From: Rhodococcus oryzae
Lineage (GTDB): Bacteria > Actinomycetota > Actinomycetes > Mycobacteriales > Mycobacteriaceae
Assembly (NCBI RefSeq): GCF_005049235.1
Contig: NZ_SUMD01000005.1
Location: 62,001 to 126,000, forward strand
Direction: 5' to 3'
DNA length: 64,000 bases
A model generated the notes under the pieces. The model did no database searches and was not told the origin of the DNA. It saw only the letters and a list, made by a program, of their open reading frames with translations. This document shows, piece by piece, positions 7,964 through 17,988 of this stretch (position 1 is the stretch's first letter; every line of letters starts with the position of its first letter). The position numbers were made by a program, and so were the translations under genes.

Positions 7964-8887
7964 TTGTTCCGAATGCTGCGCGCGACCGTCTTGGCGTGCT
8001 CGCTGGTCGCGCTCGTGATGTCGTTCGGAACTGGGGCGGCAGGTGCAGATCCGCTTCCCGAGAAGTTCGAATCCTCGGCGGGCTCCTCGAACGAACTGAC
8101 CAATCCGGGCGGCTCGCTGCCCGGATCCAACGACTTCGGATGCAAGCCGACCACAGACCACCCTCGTCCCGTGGTGTTGGTGCACGGAACGGCGGGCGGA
8201 CAACAGATCACGTGGGGCGCCTATGTCCCGATGCTCAAGAATGCGGGCTTCTGTGTGTTCGCACTGACCTACGGCGCCATCGCCGGACCGTGGCCGATCT
8301 CCTCGATCGGCGCGATGAAGCCGATCGAGGACAGCGCACAGCAACTCGGTGGGTTCATCGATCGGATCCTCTCCGCTACCGGCGCTTCGACAGTGGACAT
8401 CGTGGGGCATTCGCAGGGCACGCTCGTGCCGGCGTACTACGCGAAAGTCCTCGGCGGGCAGTCGAAGATCACCAACTACGTGTCGCTGGCTCCGCTGTGG
8501 CTGGGCACGAAGGTCGGAGGCGGCGATGGGCTTCCCGAACTCTTCGAACGATGGGGACTTCCGGACAGCGCGTTCCCGATCTGTCAGGCGTGCGGACAGT
8601 TCGTCGCCGGATCCAAGGTGGTCAACAGGGTCAATGCCGACGGGACCCCCTATCTCAAGGGCATCACGTACACAAACATCGGCACCCGATACGACGAACA
8701 GGTGGTGCCGTATACCCAAGGCATGCTTCCCGGCCTGCCTGGCTACGACGTCACCAACATCGTCATCCAAGACGGATGCGAGCAGGACAGTTCGGATCAT
8801 GTCGAACTCACCGACACCAAGCGGGCGGCATACATGGTGCTCAATGCCCTCGACCCGGCCAATCCGCGCGAAGTGCCGTGCGGATGA
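7964..8887 (+). CDS. Secreted lipase/esterase, alpha/beta hydrolase (lipase class 2)
   Basis: Probable extracellular ester hydrolase acting on acylglycerols or similar lipids. A signal peptide covers about the first 29 residues, with a probable cleavage site after AAGA. The mature protein has VLVHGTAGG (oxyanion-hole region, about residues 69-77) and the nucleophile elbow GHSQG (about 147-151). Later Asp and His residues could complete the triad. Start is TTG 7964, four bases after GGGGG, or ATG 7973 three codons on; the signal peptide works with either. G/C bias is a little lower than the neighbours and the gene has no counterpart at this place in the mycobacterial block, so later insertion is possible. 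Confidence 0.86.
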   Translation: MFRMLRATVLACSLVALVMSFGTGAAGADPLPEKFESSAGSSNELTNPGGSLPGSNDFGCKPTTDHPRPVVLVHGTAGGQQITWGAYVPMLKNAGFCVFALTYGAIAGPWPISSIGAMKPIEDSAQQLGGFIDRILSATGASTVDIVGHSQGTLVPAYYAKVLGGQSKITNYVSLAPLWLGTKVGGGDGLPELFERWGLPDSAFPICQACGQFVAGSKVVNRVNADGTPYLKGITYTNIGTRYDEQVVPYTQGMLPGLPGYDVTNIVIQDGCEQDSSDHVELTDTKRAAYMVLNALDPANPREVPCG

Positions 8888-8912
8888 GTGTGAACCGCCG
8901 CGACGGCACCAC

Positions 8913-9746
8913 TCACCGGCCGGGCGCCCCCACGAGCTCCTCGAGGTAGCAGGCGACTCCGTCTTCGTCGTTGCAGGCGAGGACGCGGTCGGCGAGCGTC
9001 CTCACCTCCGGCAGCGCGTTCGACGGGCACAGGGCGGTACCCGCCCACGACAGCATAGGGACGTCGTTGATCCCGTCGCCCGCGACGGCGACCTCGTGCG
9101 CCTCGATCCCGTCGGCCGCGCACAGCTCCGCGAGCGCACTGGCCTTCGACACCCCCGACGGGGCCATCTCGAGGTAGGGCGCGCCCGAATGGGTCAGTTC
9201 GACGCCATCGACCCCGGCCGCGACAGCGGCACGGTACAGGTCCGCGCTGGACACCTCGGGGTGACGCACAACGATCTTCACCATCGGCTCGTCGAGCGCG
9301 GGCAGTAGCTCCGAGAGCGTCATCTCGTGCGGGTGTCGGTGATGATCGGCGAATTCGCACAGCGCGGCGTACTCGGGTTCGGCGACGAAACTCGTCGGAC
9401 CGACGTTCGCGAACACCACCCCTGGCATGAGCGTCCGCACCCGGCCCATCGCCGTCGTCGCCGCGGCAGCCGTGATCGAGGTCGTCGCGGTGACGAGCGC
9501 AGTGCCGTCGGCGAGGTCGAGAACGACCGCACCGTTGGCGCAGATCGCCCTGCCGCGAAAGCCGCACTCGAGCGCGAGTTCGTGGACGGAATGGCGCGCT
9601 CGCGCGGTCGCCCACACGATCTCGATCCCGGACTCCTCCGCCGCCGCCATCGCCGCGGCGGTCCGGCGTGAGATCGTGCGGTCCGACCGCAGCAGGGTGC
9701 CGTCGAGATCGGTGGCGACGAGTCGAATACGAGTCACGTCCGCCAT
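8913..9746 (-). CDS. HAD-superfamily phosphatase, Cof type
   Basis: Mg-dependent phosphatase, probably acting on sugar phosphates or nucleotides such as FMN in the cytosol. Motif I is DLDGTLL (nucleophile Asp13, acid/base Asp15). A Cof-type C2 cap domain fills the middle. Motif IV is GDGINDVPML near the C-terminus. The start is taken at the ATG leading MADVTRIRLVATD, which gives a normal 277-residue length; an upstream in-frame codon would add an implausible Cys/Ala leader. It converges on the lipase gene with a 25-bp gap. The true substrate cannot be told from sequence. Confidence 0.88.
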   Translation of the reverse strand: MADVTRIRLVATDLDGTLLRSDRTISRRTAAAMAAAEESGIEIVWATARARHSVHELALECGFRGRAICANGAVVLDLADGTALVTATTSITAAAATTAMGRVRTLMPGVVFANVGPTSFVAEPEYAALCEFADHHRHPHEMTLSELLPALDEPMVKIVVRHPEVSSADLYRAAVAAGVDGVELTHSGAPYLEMAPSGVSKASALAELCAADGIEAHEVAVAGDGINDVPMLSWAGTALCPSNALPEVRTLADRVLACNDEDGVACYLEELVGAPGR

Positions 9747-9805
9747 GATGCCAGCCGACGACGACGCGCGGCAGGCCCCGCCCATGCGGGCCTGCCGCGC
9801 CTGGC

Positions 9806-10564
9806 TCAGTCCTGCGGGCGGAAGACCGCGAAGGCGCCGCCCTGTGGGTCGGTCAGGACGGCGAACCGACCGGTCTCGGGGATGTCGGTGCCCGGCACGT
9901 GCACGGTTCCGCCCAGACCCGTCGCCTTCTCGACCGCGGCGTCGACATCGTCCACGCCGAAATACAGCGCCCAGTGCGGCGGAATGCCCTCCGGGAAGTC
10001 CTCACCCATCGCCATCATGCCGCCGAAGTCGGTGCCGCCGAGGCCCCACTGGGTGTACCCGTCACCCGCCGTGACCGTCCAGCCGAACACGGTGCGGTAG
10101 AACTCGATCGCCCGCGCGGTGTCGCGGGTACGCAGCTCGATCCAGCACAGCGCCCCGGTCTCGTTCAGCCGGGCCGCGCCCTGGAACTTGCGGCCCTGCC
10201 AGATCGAGATGACCGCACCCGCCGGGTCGGCGAGCACCGCGAACCGGCCCAGATCGAACACGTCCATCGGCTCGGCGATCACCGAACCTCCGGCCTCCGT
10301 GGCCGCCCGCGCGGTCGCATCCACGTCGGCCACCGCGATCGAGGCCGTCCACGCGACGGGCTGGCCCTGCTGATAAAGCGGGCTGGCGGCGGCCACCGGG
10401 TCCTGCTCGAGCAGCATCATCGTGTAGCCGCCCGCCTCCGGGTTCGGATCCGTTTCCGGCTTCCAGCCGAGTAGGCCGCCATAGAACTGACCGGCTGCCG
10501 CGACATCGGTAGTGCCGAGCTCGGCCCAACACGGGGTCCCCAGCGTCGGTTCGGTGATCTTCAT
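9806..10564 (-). CDS. Two-domain VOC (glyoxalase/bleomycin-resistance fold) protein
   Basis: 252 residues made of two consecutive vicinal-oxygen-chelate domains. Each opens with the short motif preceding a beta-alpha-beta unit (CWAELGTTDVAAAGQFYGGLLGW at the N-terminus, CWIELRTRDTARAIEFYRTVFGW near residue 137). This resembles actinobacterial proteins such as mycobacterial Rv0577, annotated variously as glyoxalase-like or methylglyoxal-related; function here is unproven. ATG 10564 has a GAGGGA ribosome site. It is on the same strand as aroG upstream, but a strong hairpin at 10651-10681 separates the two, so it is probably expressed on its own. Confidence 0.88.
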   Translation of the reverse strand: MKITEPTLGTPCWAELGTTDVAAAGQFYGGLLGWKPETDPNPEAGGYTMMLLEQDPVAAASPLYQQGQPVAWTASIAVADVDATARAATEAGGSVIAEPMDVFDLGRFAVLADPAGAVISIWQGRKFQGAARLNETGALCWIELRTRDTARAIEFYRTVFGWTVTAGDGYTQWGLGGTDFGGMMAMGEDFPEGIPPHWALYFGVDDVDAAVEKATGLGGTVHVPGTDIPETGRFAVLTDPQGGAFAVFRPQD

Positions 10565-10650
10565 GGTGTGTCCCTCACTGCGATGGTTGGGTACGCGATT
10601 CGATCGCCCCGACCGTATCGCCGGCCACCGACACCGTCGCTGAACGCAGA

Positions 10651-10681
10651 GCGGCCCGCACCCGGGCAGGGTGCGGGCCGC
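10651..10681 (-). terminator. Hairpin terminator after aroG
   Basis: A perfect 13-bp G/C-rich stem (10651-10663 with 10669-10681) and 5-base loop lie 19 bp beyond the aroG stop. No clear U-tract follows, as is usual in actinobacteria. Confidence 0.75.
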
Positions 10682-10699
10682 TGTGCGGGATCCGATGGC

Positions 10700-12115
<1,416 letters not shown>

Positions 12116-12136
12116 TCACGCAAAGGGGCCACCAAT

Positions 12137-12628
12137 TCAGCGAATTGCGAGTGCTGCCCGGATCGCCTCGTACTTGACCAGGTTGTGCCTGGCGTCGGCC
12201 AGCGCGTCGTGCGCGTCGGCCGGAGCGGACGGCAACGCGGGCGACCCGCTGTCCTCCCAGTACTGGCGCAACTCACGGGTGAACCGCGGCAACGAACGCG
12301 GCAGCGCGGTCATGTCCCCCCACAACTGGCAGAGCGCGACGTGGTCGTACGCCGCGATCCAGGCCCACAGCTCCGGCGTGACACCGGGGCGCGGAACGAG
12401 GAACTTGAGCAGGTCGTCGCGGATCTGGGCGCGCGAGCGCCACAACGGCGAGGACGGCTGCGGGAGCTTAGGCAGGACGTTGGCTCGCACCCACTTCCCC
12501 GCCTTCGTGGGGTCGAACTCGGTGGAGACGGCATAGAACTCTCTGCCGTCTTCGGCGGCCACGCCGATCGAAACCAGGTCGATTGTGCGACCATCCTCGA
12601 TGAACTCACAGTCGTAGAAGTAGCGCAC
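12137..12628 (-). CDS. 3'-5' exoribonuclease RNase AS (DEDDh), Rv2179c-like
   Basis: 163-residue exoribonuclease of the RNase T/DEDDh group that prefers adenylate-rich RNA 3' ends in mycobacteria. The first acidic pair is Asp6 and Glu8 in YDCEF. The middle Asp is in AAYDHVALCQLWG, and the last segment is DAHDALADARHNL, with the catalytic His and Asp. GTG 12628 is used because it gives DCEF at the very N-terminus as in the family and follows TAGTCT by six bases. It sits upstream of aroG on the same strand, as in M. tuberculosis, but both have their own promoters. Confidence 0.92.
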   Translation of the reverse strand: MRYFYDCEFIEDGRTIDLVSIGVAAEDGREFYAVSTEFDPTKAGKWVRANVLPKLPQPSSPLWRSRAQIRDDLLKFLVPRPGVTPELWAWIAAYDHVALCQLWGDMTALPRSLPRFTRELRQYWEDSGSPALPSAPADAHDALADARHNLVKYEAIRAALAIR

Positions 12629-12634
12629 CCGGGC

Positions 12635-12640
12635 AGACTA
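12635..12640 (-). promoter_or_regulatory. -10 hexamer of a probable leaderless promoter for the RNase AS gene
   Basis: TAGTCT on the minus strand, six bases before GTG 12628. It lies in the 63-bp divergent spacer shared with the mannosyltransferase gene. Confidence 0.65.
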
Positions 12641-12691
12641 TGCCGCCCGGCACTTCCCCACGACCACCGCCCCCGACCCGAAGGACAATTG

Positions 12692-14056
12692 GTGCCTGGC
12701 CAGGATCAGACCGCTCCCAGCGACCACGTGAGCACCGACACACCGGCAGCCGACACCTCGGCGGCACCAGCGGCGGACGACGCCGATCGGGAGCCTGCCG
12801 GCCCGGGAACGGGTATCCGGCGCCTCGTCGCCGGCCCCGCGGCCCGCGTGTGCATCCTGATCGCCGCGGCCATCGGCGTGATCTACAACCTCGTCGGCTT
12901 CCCCGGCCTACGGCATCTGGGCAGCTACTACCGGATCGACCTCGACGTGTACCGCATCGGCGGCACCGCGCTGGCGAACGGCGTCGGGCTCTACGGTCCG
13001 ATGCCGCCGACCGAACTCGGCAAGTCGCTGCCGTTCACCTATCCCCCGCTCGCCGCGATCGTGTTCAGTCCGATGTCCGCGATCAGCCTCGGCGAGGCCA
13101 GCACCGCGCTGACCGTGCTCTCGCTAGTGCTGCTCTTCGCGACCGCGGTCGTGACCCTCACCTCCATCGGCGTGCTGCCCGAACGCACCCTGCTGTGGAC
13201 GGCCGGGGCCGCGTTCGCCGGGGCGCTGGCGCTCGAACCGGTGTATTCCACCCTCGACTACGGCCAGATCAACATCGTGCTGATGGCCCTTGTCGCCGCC
13301 GATTGCCTGCTCAAGAAGACGCCGTGGCCGCGCGGAGCCCTGGTCGGTCTCGTCGCCGCGGTCAAACTCACGCCTGCGGTGTTCGTGCTGTACTTCCTGC
13401 TGCGCAAGGACCTCCGGGCCACCGCGGTCACCGCGGTGAGCTTCCTCGCGGGCACTGCCATCGGCTTCGCGGTCTCGTTCACCGACTCCAAGCAGTACTG
13501 GACAGACACCCTCATCGACTCCAACCGGATCGGCAGGCCCGCCTACCCCGCCAACCAGTCGATCACCGGCATGCTGGCCCGGCTCGGCCTCGATCCCTCG
13601 ATCCGGACCCCGCTGTGGATCCTGGCGAGCGCGGCGGTCCTGGTCGTCACCGTGCTGGCCGCACGCCGGGCGCTGGCGGCGGGCATGCCCGCCCTCGCGC
13701 TCACCATGACGGCGCTGTTCGGACTTCTGGTCTCCCCGGTGTCGTGGTCACACCATTGGGTGTGGGTGGTCCCGACCCTGCTGATCCTGGGGCACCTCGC
13801 CTACACGCGCCGCAGCATCGGCTGGGCGCTCTGGGTCGCGGCGGGAATGGCGCTGTTCGTGGTGGCCCCGCACTGGCGACTGGCCCCCGGCCGGACCAGC
13901 GGCCTCGGCTGGCCGCTGTGGGATCAGTTCCTGGCCTCGTCGTACGTGTGGTGGGGCCTGGTGACGCTGGTGCTGGTCGCCGCGGTGGGTGTCACGGGCA
14001 GGGCGAAGCGGATCGCTGCGGACGAGCGGTCGCGGGTGCCCGCCGCGGTGGCCTAG
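12692..14056 (+). CDS. DUF2029 (GT87) mannosyltransferase, Rv2181-like alpha-1,2-mannosyltransferase
   Basis: Membrane GT-C glycosyltransferase of 454 residues. By family and synteny it should add alpha-1,2-mannose branches or caps to lipomannan/lipoarabinomannan using polyprenyl-phosphomannose. A Pro/Ala/Asp-rich tail of about 40 residues precedes about ten hydrophobic helices. The first extracytoplasmic loop has YYRIDLDVYRIGG with the likely catalytic Asp residues. GTG 12692 follows AAGGA by six bases; GTG 12728 is a weaker alternative. It is divergent from the RNase AS gene. It completes a set with mptA and pimB' in this window. Confidence 0.88.
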   Translation: MPGQDQTAPSDHVSTDTPAADTSAAPAADDADREPAGPGTGIRRLVAGPAARVCILIAAAIGVIYNLVGFPGLRHLGSYYRIDLDVYRIGGTALANGVGLYGPMPPTELGKSLPFTYPPLAAIVFSPMSAISLGEASTALTVLSLVLLFATAVVTLTSIGVLPERTLLWTAGAAFAGALALEPVYSTLDYGQINIVLMALVAADCLLKKTPWPRGALVGLVAAVKLTPAVFVLYFLLRKDLRATAVTAVSFLAGTAIGFAVSFTDSKQYWTDTLIDSNRIGRPAYPANQSITGMLARLGLDPSIRTPLWILASAAVLVVTVLAARRALAAGMPALALTMTALFGLLVSPVSWSHHWVWVVPTLLILGHLAYTRRSIGWALWVAAGMALFVVAPHWRLAPGRTSGLGWPLWDQFLASSYVWWGLVTLVLVAAVGVTGRAKRIAADERSRVPAAVA

Positions 14057-14115
14057 CCGGCCGAGCCTCATCACTGTTGAATCGCCGGTCTGCTCGTCTG
14101 GAAAATTGGGAGGCC

Positions 14116-14508
14116 ATGGCCCACGATGATCGCCACGACGGGGATTCCGACGTCGACTGGTTCTGGAACGTCATAGAGGAGGCCTCGCGGAGCCGTGATC
14201 ACCTTCGCGAAATTCTTGGACGACTGCCGAAGGGCGCCGTCCACACGTTCCAAGACCTGTTCTTGGACTTCGCCGCCGAACTACAGGACGAGCCATATCG
14301 GTCGGATCTCGGGCACGACGAGTCTGAAGACGGCCTCGAAGACGCGGCGCACTGGGTCGTCAGCCAGGGGCGCGTGACATATGAAGCGGTCCTCGCAGGG
14401 CGTAGCCGGATGCCGGCACACGTCGACGTCGGTGATCCAGCCAGCTTCGGAGGGCTCGCTTACGAGGTCTACTACCACCGATTCGGGGAACCGCTGGACC
14501 TGATCTAG
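14116..14508 (+). CDS. DUF4240-domain protein
   Basis: 130-residue soluble acidic protein of the DUF4240 type. It opens with an aromatic helix DWFWNVIEEA (about residues 14-23), has a central helix typical of the family (LPKGAVHTFQDLFLDFAAEL) and a C-terminal part with HWVVSQGRVTYEAVLAG. Function is unknown; relatives are often found near toxin-immunity or defence genes, but no such genes are here. ATG 14116 closely follows GGGAGG. Base composition is less G/C-rich than the flanking genes and there is no counterpart at this point in the mycobacterial block, so it is probably an insertion. Its stop shares the CTAG tetranucleotide with the convergent acyltransferase stop. Confidence 0.78.
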   Translation: MAHDDRHDGDSDVDWFWNVIEEASRSRDHLREILGRLPKGAVHTFQDLFLDFAAELQDEPYRSDLGHDESEDGLEDAAHWVVSQGRVTYEAVLAGRSRMPAHVDVGDPASFGGLAYEVYYHRFGEPLDLI

Positions 14509-15272
14509 CTCGCCCGGGTGTCCGGGATCCGGTCGGCGGCGGGCGCGGGTGCGGGCGCGGCCGCCTCGGCGGGCTTGTTCTTGAGCGTGGCCGCGTAGAT
14601 GTCGACGTACTCCTGACCGGAGAGCGCCATCAGCTTGTACATGACCTCGTCGGTGACCGCGCGCTCGACGAAGCGGTTCCCGCCCATGCCGTTGAAGCGC
14701 GAGAAGTCGATCGGCTCGCCGACCTTGATCACGATCTTCGCGAAACGCGGGAAGCGCGAGCCGATCGGGTTGAGCTTGTCGGTACCGATCATCGCGACCG
14801 GGATGACCGGAACGCCGGACTGCAGCGCCATCCGCGCCATCCCCGTCTTGCCCTTGTACAACCGGCCGTCCGGGGAACGGGTGCCCTCGGGGTAGATCCC
14901 CAGCAGCTTGCCGTCGCCGAGCACCTTCATGCCCGCGTTGAGCGCGTCCTGCGCCGCGTCGGCGCCGGTCCGGTCGATCGGCACCTGGCCGACCGCGGAG
15001 AAGAACCACCGCTGGAATCGGCCCTTGAGTCCGGTGCCGGTGAAGTACTCGCTCTTGGCCAGGAAGGTGATCCGGCGCGGCGAGCGCAGGGGCAGGTAGA
15101 ACGAGTCCATCACGGCCTGGTGATTGCTGGCGAGAATCGCCGGACCATCACTCGGAATGTGTTCGGCGCCTTCGATGGTCGGGCGCCCGAGCACCAGCAG
15201 GATCGGTCCGAGAAAAATGTATTTGACCAGCCAGTACCACATGGCACCCTTCCCGAAGACATCCGTGCTCAC
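14505..15272 (-). CDS. 1-acyl-sn-glycerol-3-phosphate acyltransferase (PlsC family), Rv2182c-like
   Basis: Transfers an acyl chain to lysophosphatidic acid in phospholipid synthesis, at the inner membrane face. 255 residues; N-terminal hydrophobic helix (about 11-30), catalytic HX4D at His51-Asp56 (NHQAVMD), and the substrate motif EGTRS at about 129-133. A low-complexity Ala/Pro tail ends the protein. GTG 15272 is the first start consistent with the family. It is the last gene of a leftward run starting at 18933 and lies 90 bp after the ROK kinase. The gene end overlaps the convergent DUF4240 gene by four bases. Confidence 0.91.
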   Translation of the reverse strand: MSTDVFGKGAMWYWLVKYIFLGPILLVLGRPTIEGAEHIPSDGPAILASNHQAVMDSFYLPLRSPRRITFLAKSEYFTGTGLKGRFQRWFFSAVGQVPIDRTGADAAQDALNAGMKVLGDGKLLGIYPEGTRSPDGRLYKGKTGMARMALQSGVPVIPVAMIGTDKLNPIGSRFPRFAKIVIKVGEPIDFSRFNGMGGNRFVERAVTDEVMYKLMALSGQEYVDIYAATLKNKPAEAAAPAPAPAADRIPDTRAS

Positions 15273-15362
15273 GCTATGTTTCTCGTGTGATGACTGTACT
15301 CACGGCCGGTGCATGCGGTCCACCGGAGGGGCGCACCGTCCACGGTGCCCACGCGAGCAGGG

Positions 15363-16343
15363 TCAGGATTCCAGTTCCGTGCGAGCGAGTTCGGCAGCAC
15401 CGATCATCCCCGCCGCCTCGCCGAGCTGGGTCGGCCTGATCCGGGCCAGCGGGCGATGCCCGGATCCGGTGATGAGCGTGGCGTAGTGCTCGCGCGCGTC
15501 GTCGAGGAAGAGCGGAGCCGAACTGGCCACGCCGCCTGCGATGACCACGAGGTCGGGGTCGTAGACATCGCTCACCATCGCCAGCCCGACACCCAACCAG
15601 CGCGCGAACTCCGCCATCGTCGCCATCGCGACCTTGTCGCCGTCCTGAGCCGCGCCCGCCACCCGGCGACCGGTCAGGCCCCCAGGGTTCCCTGCGACCT
15701 CGCGCGCCAGGATCGTCGACTCGGCGGGATTGGCGGCCAGCAACTCGATCGCGGTGTCCACTAGCGCGGTACCGCTGCAATACCGCTCCCAACAGCCGCG
15801 CTTGCCGCAGGCGCAGGCGCGTCCGCCGGACATCACCTGCACGTGCCCGAGTTCGGGCGCAACCCCGTGGCTACCGCGGTAGAGCTCGCCGCCGATCAGC
15901 AGGCCCGCACCGATCCCGGTCCCGATCGACATCATCAAGACGTTCTGCCCGCCTGCCGCGGCGCCGAACCGGTATTCGGCCCACGCCGCCGCATTGGCGT
16001 CGTGCTCGAGGATCACCGGCATGCCGAGGCGATCGCTGAGGTCGCGCGCGACCGGTGCGTCAACCCACGGCAGGTGCGGCGCGAAACGAACCGTGGACCG
16101 GTCCGGGGTGATGAAGCCCGCCACCGCGAGGCCGACCCCGCCGATCTCGTGCCGCCCGCAGAGCTCCCGGACCGCGCGGTCGAGCCCGTCCTCCAGCGCC
16201 TGCGCCGACCGCGGGGTCGGCGCGAACGTCGAGTCGAGCACCTGACCGTCGGCATCGACGACCGCCGCCCTGATGCTGGTTCCGCCGACGTCGATACCGA
16301 TCGTGAGTGCGGTCCGACCGCGGGTGCGCGTGCCCATGGTCAC
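15363..16343 (-). CDS. ROK-family glucokinase-like sugar kinase
   Basis: ATP-dependent hexokinase fold protein of about 326 residues, probably a cytosolic glucokinase feeding glycolysis. Phosphate motif 1 is DVGGTSIRAAVVD near residue 16. The sugar-binding LEHDANAAAWAE, adenosine-side GTGIGAGLLI, the His in APELGHVQV and the ROK zinc motif CACGKRGCWE are all visible. No DNA-binding domain precedes it, so it is an enzyme rather than a ROK repressor. GTG 16343 overlaps the previous stop as GTGA; ATG 16337 is an equally good start. Polyphosphate glucokinase cannot be excluded from sequence alone. Confidence 0.88.
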   Translation of the reverse strand: MTMGTRTRGRTALTIGIDVGGTSIRAAVVDADGQVLDSTFAPTPRSAQALEDGLDRAVRELCGRHEIGGVGLAVAGFITPDRSTVRFAPHLPWVDAPVARDLSDRLGMPVILEHDANAAAWAEYRFGAAAGGQNVLMMSIGTGIGAGLLIGGELYRGSHGVAPELGHVQVMSGGRACACGKRGCWERYCSGTALVDTAIELLAANPAESTILAREVAGNPGGLTGRRVAGAAQDGDKVAMATMAEFARWLGVGLAMVSDVYDPDLVVIAGGVASSAPLFLDDAREHYATLITGSGHRPLARIRPTQLGEAAGMIGAAELARTELES

Positions 16344-16732
16344 CGATTGTGCTCGACCTGAACCGAGATCGGGACGAACTTCGGGCGAGCCCCCTGCGCC
16401 TCCGCGCCTGGAGCGGCCGTCGACCCGTCGGGCCCACCATCGGGGTCGGGATGCGCGCCGTGCTCGTCCAGGATCTGCCGGAGCAGGGCGAGCAGCACCG
16501 CGGCCTGCGAACCGAGCAGCGTGATGAGGTCGTGCTGCTCGCCTCGGGCCAGCGCCGCAAGCGCGCACACCGGGCACCAACTGCACCCGTACGGCCCCGG
16601 CTCGCCGCCGTCGGGATTCGCGGCGGCAGCGGCGGCCTCGGACGCCTTCTGCAGCAGCGGTTCCAGCCGATCGAACGCCGCGTGCGTGAGTGCCCGCAGC
16701 TCGGCGACCAGGTCCGCGTGATCGTCGCTCAC
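16340..16732 (-). CDS. Conserved actinobacterial protein with CxxCxxC motif, Rv2183c-like
   Basis: 130-residue soluble protein of unknown function. The N-terminal half is helical (VAELRALTHAAFDRLEPLLQK), followed by an Ala-rich segment and the motif CSWCPVC (about residues 50-56), which could bind a metal. The C-terminus is Pro/Gly-rich. The GTG start overlaps the TGA of the ArsA-like gene upstream as GTGA, and its own TGA overlaps the kinase GTG, so it is translationally coupled on both sides. Position matches the M. tuberculosis order Rv2182c-Rv2183c-Rv2184c. Confidence 0.82.
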   Translation of the reverse strand: MSDDHADLVAELRALTHAAFDRLEPLLQKASEAAAAAANPDGGEPGPYGCSWCPVCALAALARGEQHDLITLLGSQAAVLLALLRQILDEHGAHPDPDGGPDGSTAAPGAEAQGARPKFVPISVQVEHNR

Positions 16733-17988
16733 AGCGGCCAGACCTGCGGATCGGGGCGGAACCGGACGACGAGGTCCCCGTCCTCGAACTGGGCGCCGAC
16801 CGTGGTGCAACGGCGGAGCACGGACGCCAGCCTCACCCTGCGCCTGACCCCCGCCGCGCCGACCACCAGGTCGTCCTCGACCCTGCCGAGGGTCAGCGTG
16901 GACGGGTCGACCAGGGGCATGCGCAGTCGCAGCGCGTACACCGATTCCACCCCCGACCCTGACTCCAGTTCCACCCTCGCCCCCGTCGAATCGTCGTCCG
17001 CGGCGGTCAGCGGATCGACCCCGGCCGGATACAGCGCGTCGGCGAGCGCGGCGAGAGAGTCAAACCCTACCGGCTCGACGGCGTTCTCGTCGGCCGTGCG
17101 GACCGGCAGCCCACCGAGCGACGCCGCCAGCGAATCCAGCTGCGCACGCTCGCGATCCGCGCGCTCCGCATACCAGCGCAGGGCCGGACGGTCCACACCA
17201 TCGGATGGAACCGGATCATGTTGCGGCAGAATCTTGTTCACGATCAGGCCATCGACTCGCACGCCGAGCACGGACATCGCCGCCGCGGTGTGCCGCGCCT
17301 CGGCCACGCCGACCGCATCCGCGGTGAGCACCATTCGCGCGCAGGTGTTCTGCCGGTCCGTGAGCATCGCCCGGACCGGCAGGGTGAAGTCACTGAGACG
17401 GTCGACGAGCAGCGCGGCCATCGCCTGCCAGCGCTGCGCGCCCGGCACCGTGGCCCTGAGGTGCCGGGGCCAGATCCGCTCGAGATAGTCGTGCACCATG
17501 TCCGGAACCGTCAGCAGACGCAGCAGTTCCCCGGTCGGCGGGCAGTCGACCAGCACGGCGTCCCAGTCCCCTCCGTGCGCGAGCCGGGCGACCTCGGCCA
17601 GCCCGAGCAACTCCTCGGCGCCGGGTAGTCCCGTCAGTTCCTGGGGGTCGGGCAGCGACAGCGCAGAACCGTGCTCGTGGTCGGTGCCGCTGGGGATCAG
17701 CGCCGACAGCGCGACCAGTCGATCCTCGAGCAGGGTCAGGGTGTCGAGCTCGAGCGCGTCGAACCCCTGGGCCACGGCGACGACGCCGGTGCCCGCCGCT
17801 GCCGCCGCGCCCTCCAGCGCGAGCACCTCGGTCAGCGAGTGCGCGCGATCGAGCGAGATGAGCAGGACGCGGTCTCCGGTGCGCGCCACCGCAATCGCGG
17901 TCGCGGCCGCCAGTGTCGTCTTCCCGACGCCACCCTTACCGATGAAGAACCGGATCTGGGTGTTCGCATCGGAGCCACGCCCGGTCAG
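16729..17988 (-). CDS. ArsA/GET3-like ATPase, Rv2184c-like, probable CTG start
   Basis: P-loop ATPase of the anion-transporter/GET3 family, 419 residues if begun at CTG 17988. The deviant Walker A IGKGGVGKTT spans about residues 16-25, switch I includes SLDRAHSLTEVL, switch II is VDCPPTGELLRLL, and NKILPQHD marks the base-recognition loop. No arsenical metallochaperone is nearby, and mycobacterial relatives are not tied to arsenic, so the role is unknown. No ATG, GTG or TTG exists in frame between the preceding gene and Walker A; the next GTG would remove the P-loop. CTG 17988 overlaps the upstream TGA as CTGA, behind GAAGAGGG, and is the best start visible. Confidence 0.87.
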   Translation of the reverse strand: MTGRGSDANTQIRFFIGKGGVGKTTLAAATAIAVARTGDRVLLISLDRAHSLTEVLALEGAAAAAGTGVVAVAQGFDALELDTLTLLEDRLVALSALIPSGTDHEHGSALSLPDPQELTGLPGAEELLGLAEVARLAHGGDWDAVLVDCPPTGELLRLLTVPDMVHDYLERIWPRHLRATVPGAQRWQAMAALLVDRLSDFTLPVRAMLTDRQNTCARMVLTADAVGVAEARHTAAAMSVLGVRVDGLIVNKILPQHDPVPSDGVDRPALRWYAERADRERAQLDSLAASLGGLPVRTADENAVEPVGFDSLAALADALYPAGVDPLTAADDDSTGARVELESGSGVESVYALRLRMPLVDPSTLTLGRVEDDLVVGAAGVRRRVRLASVLRRCTTVGAQFEDGDLVVRFRPDPQVWPL

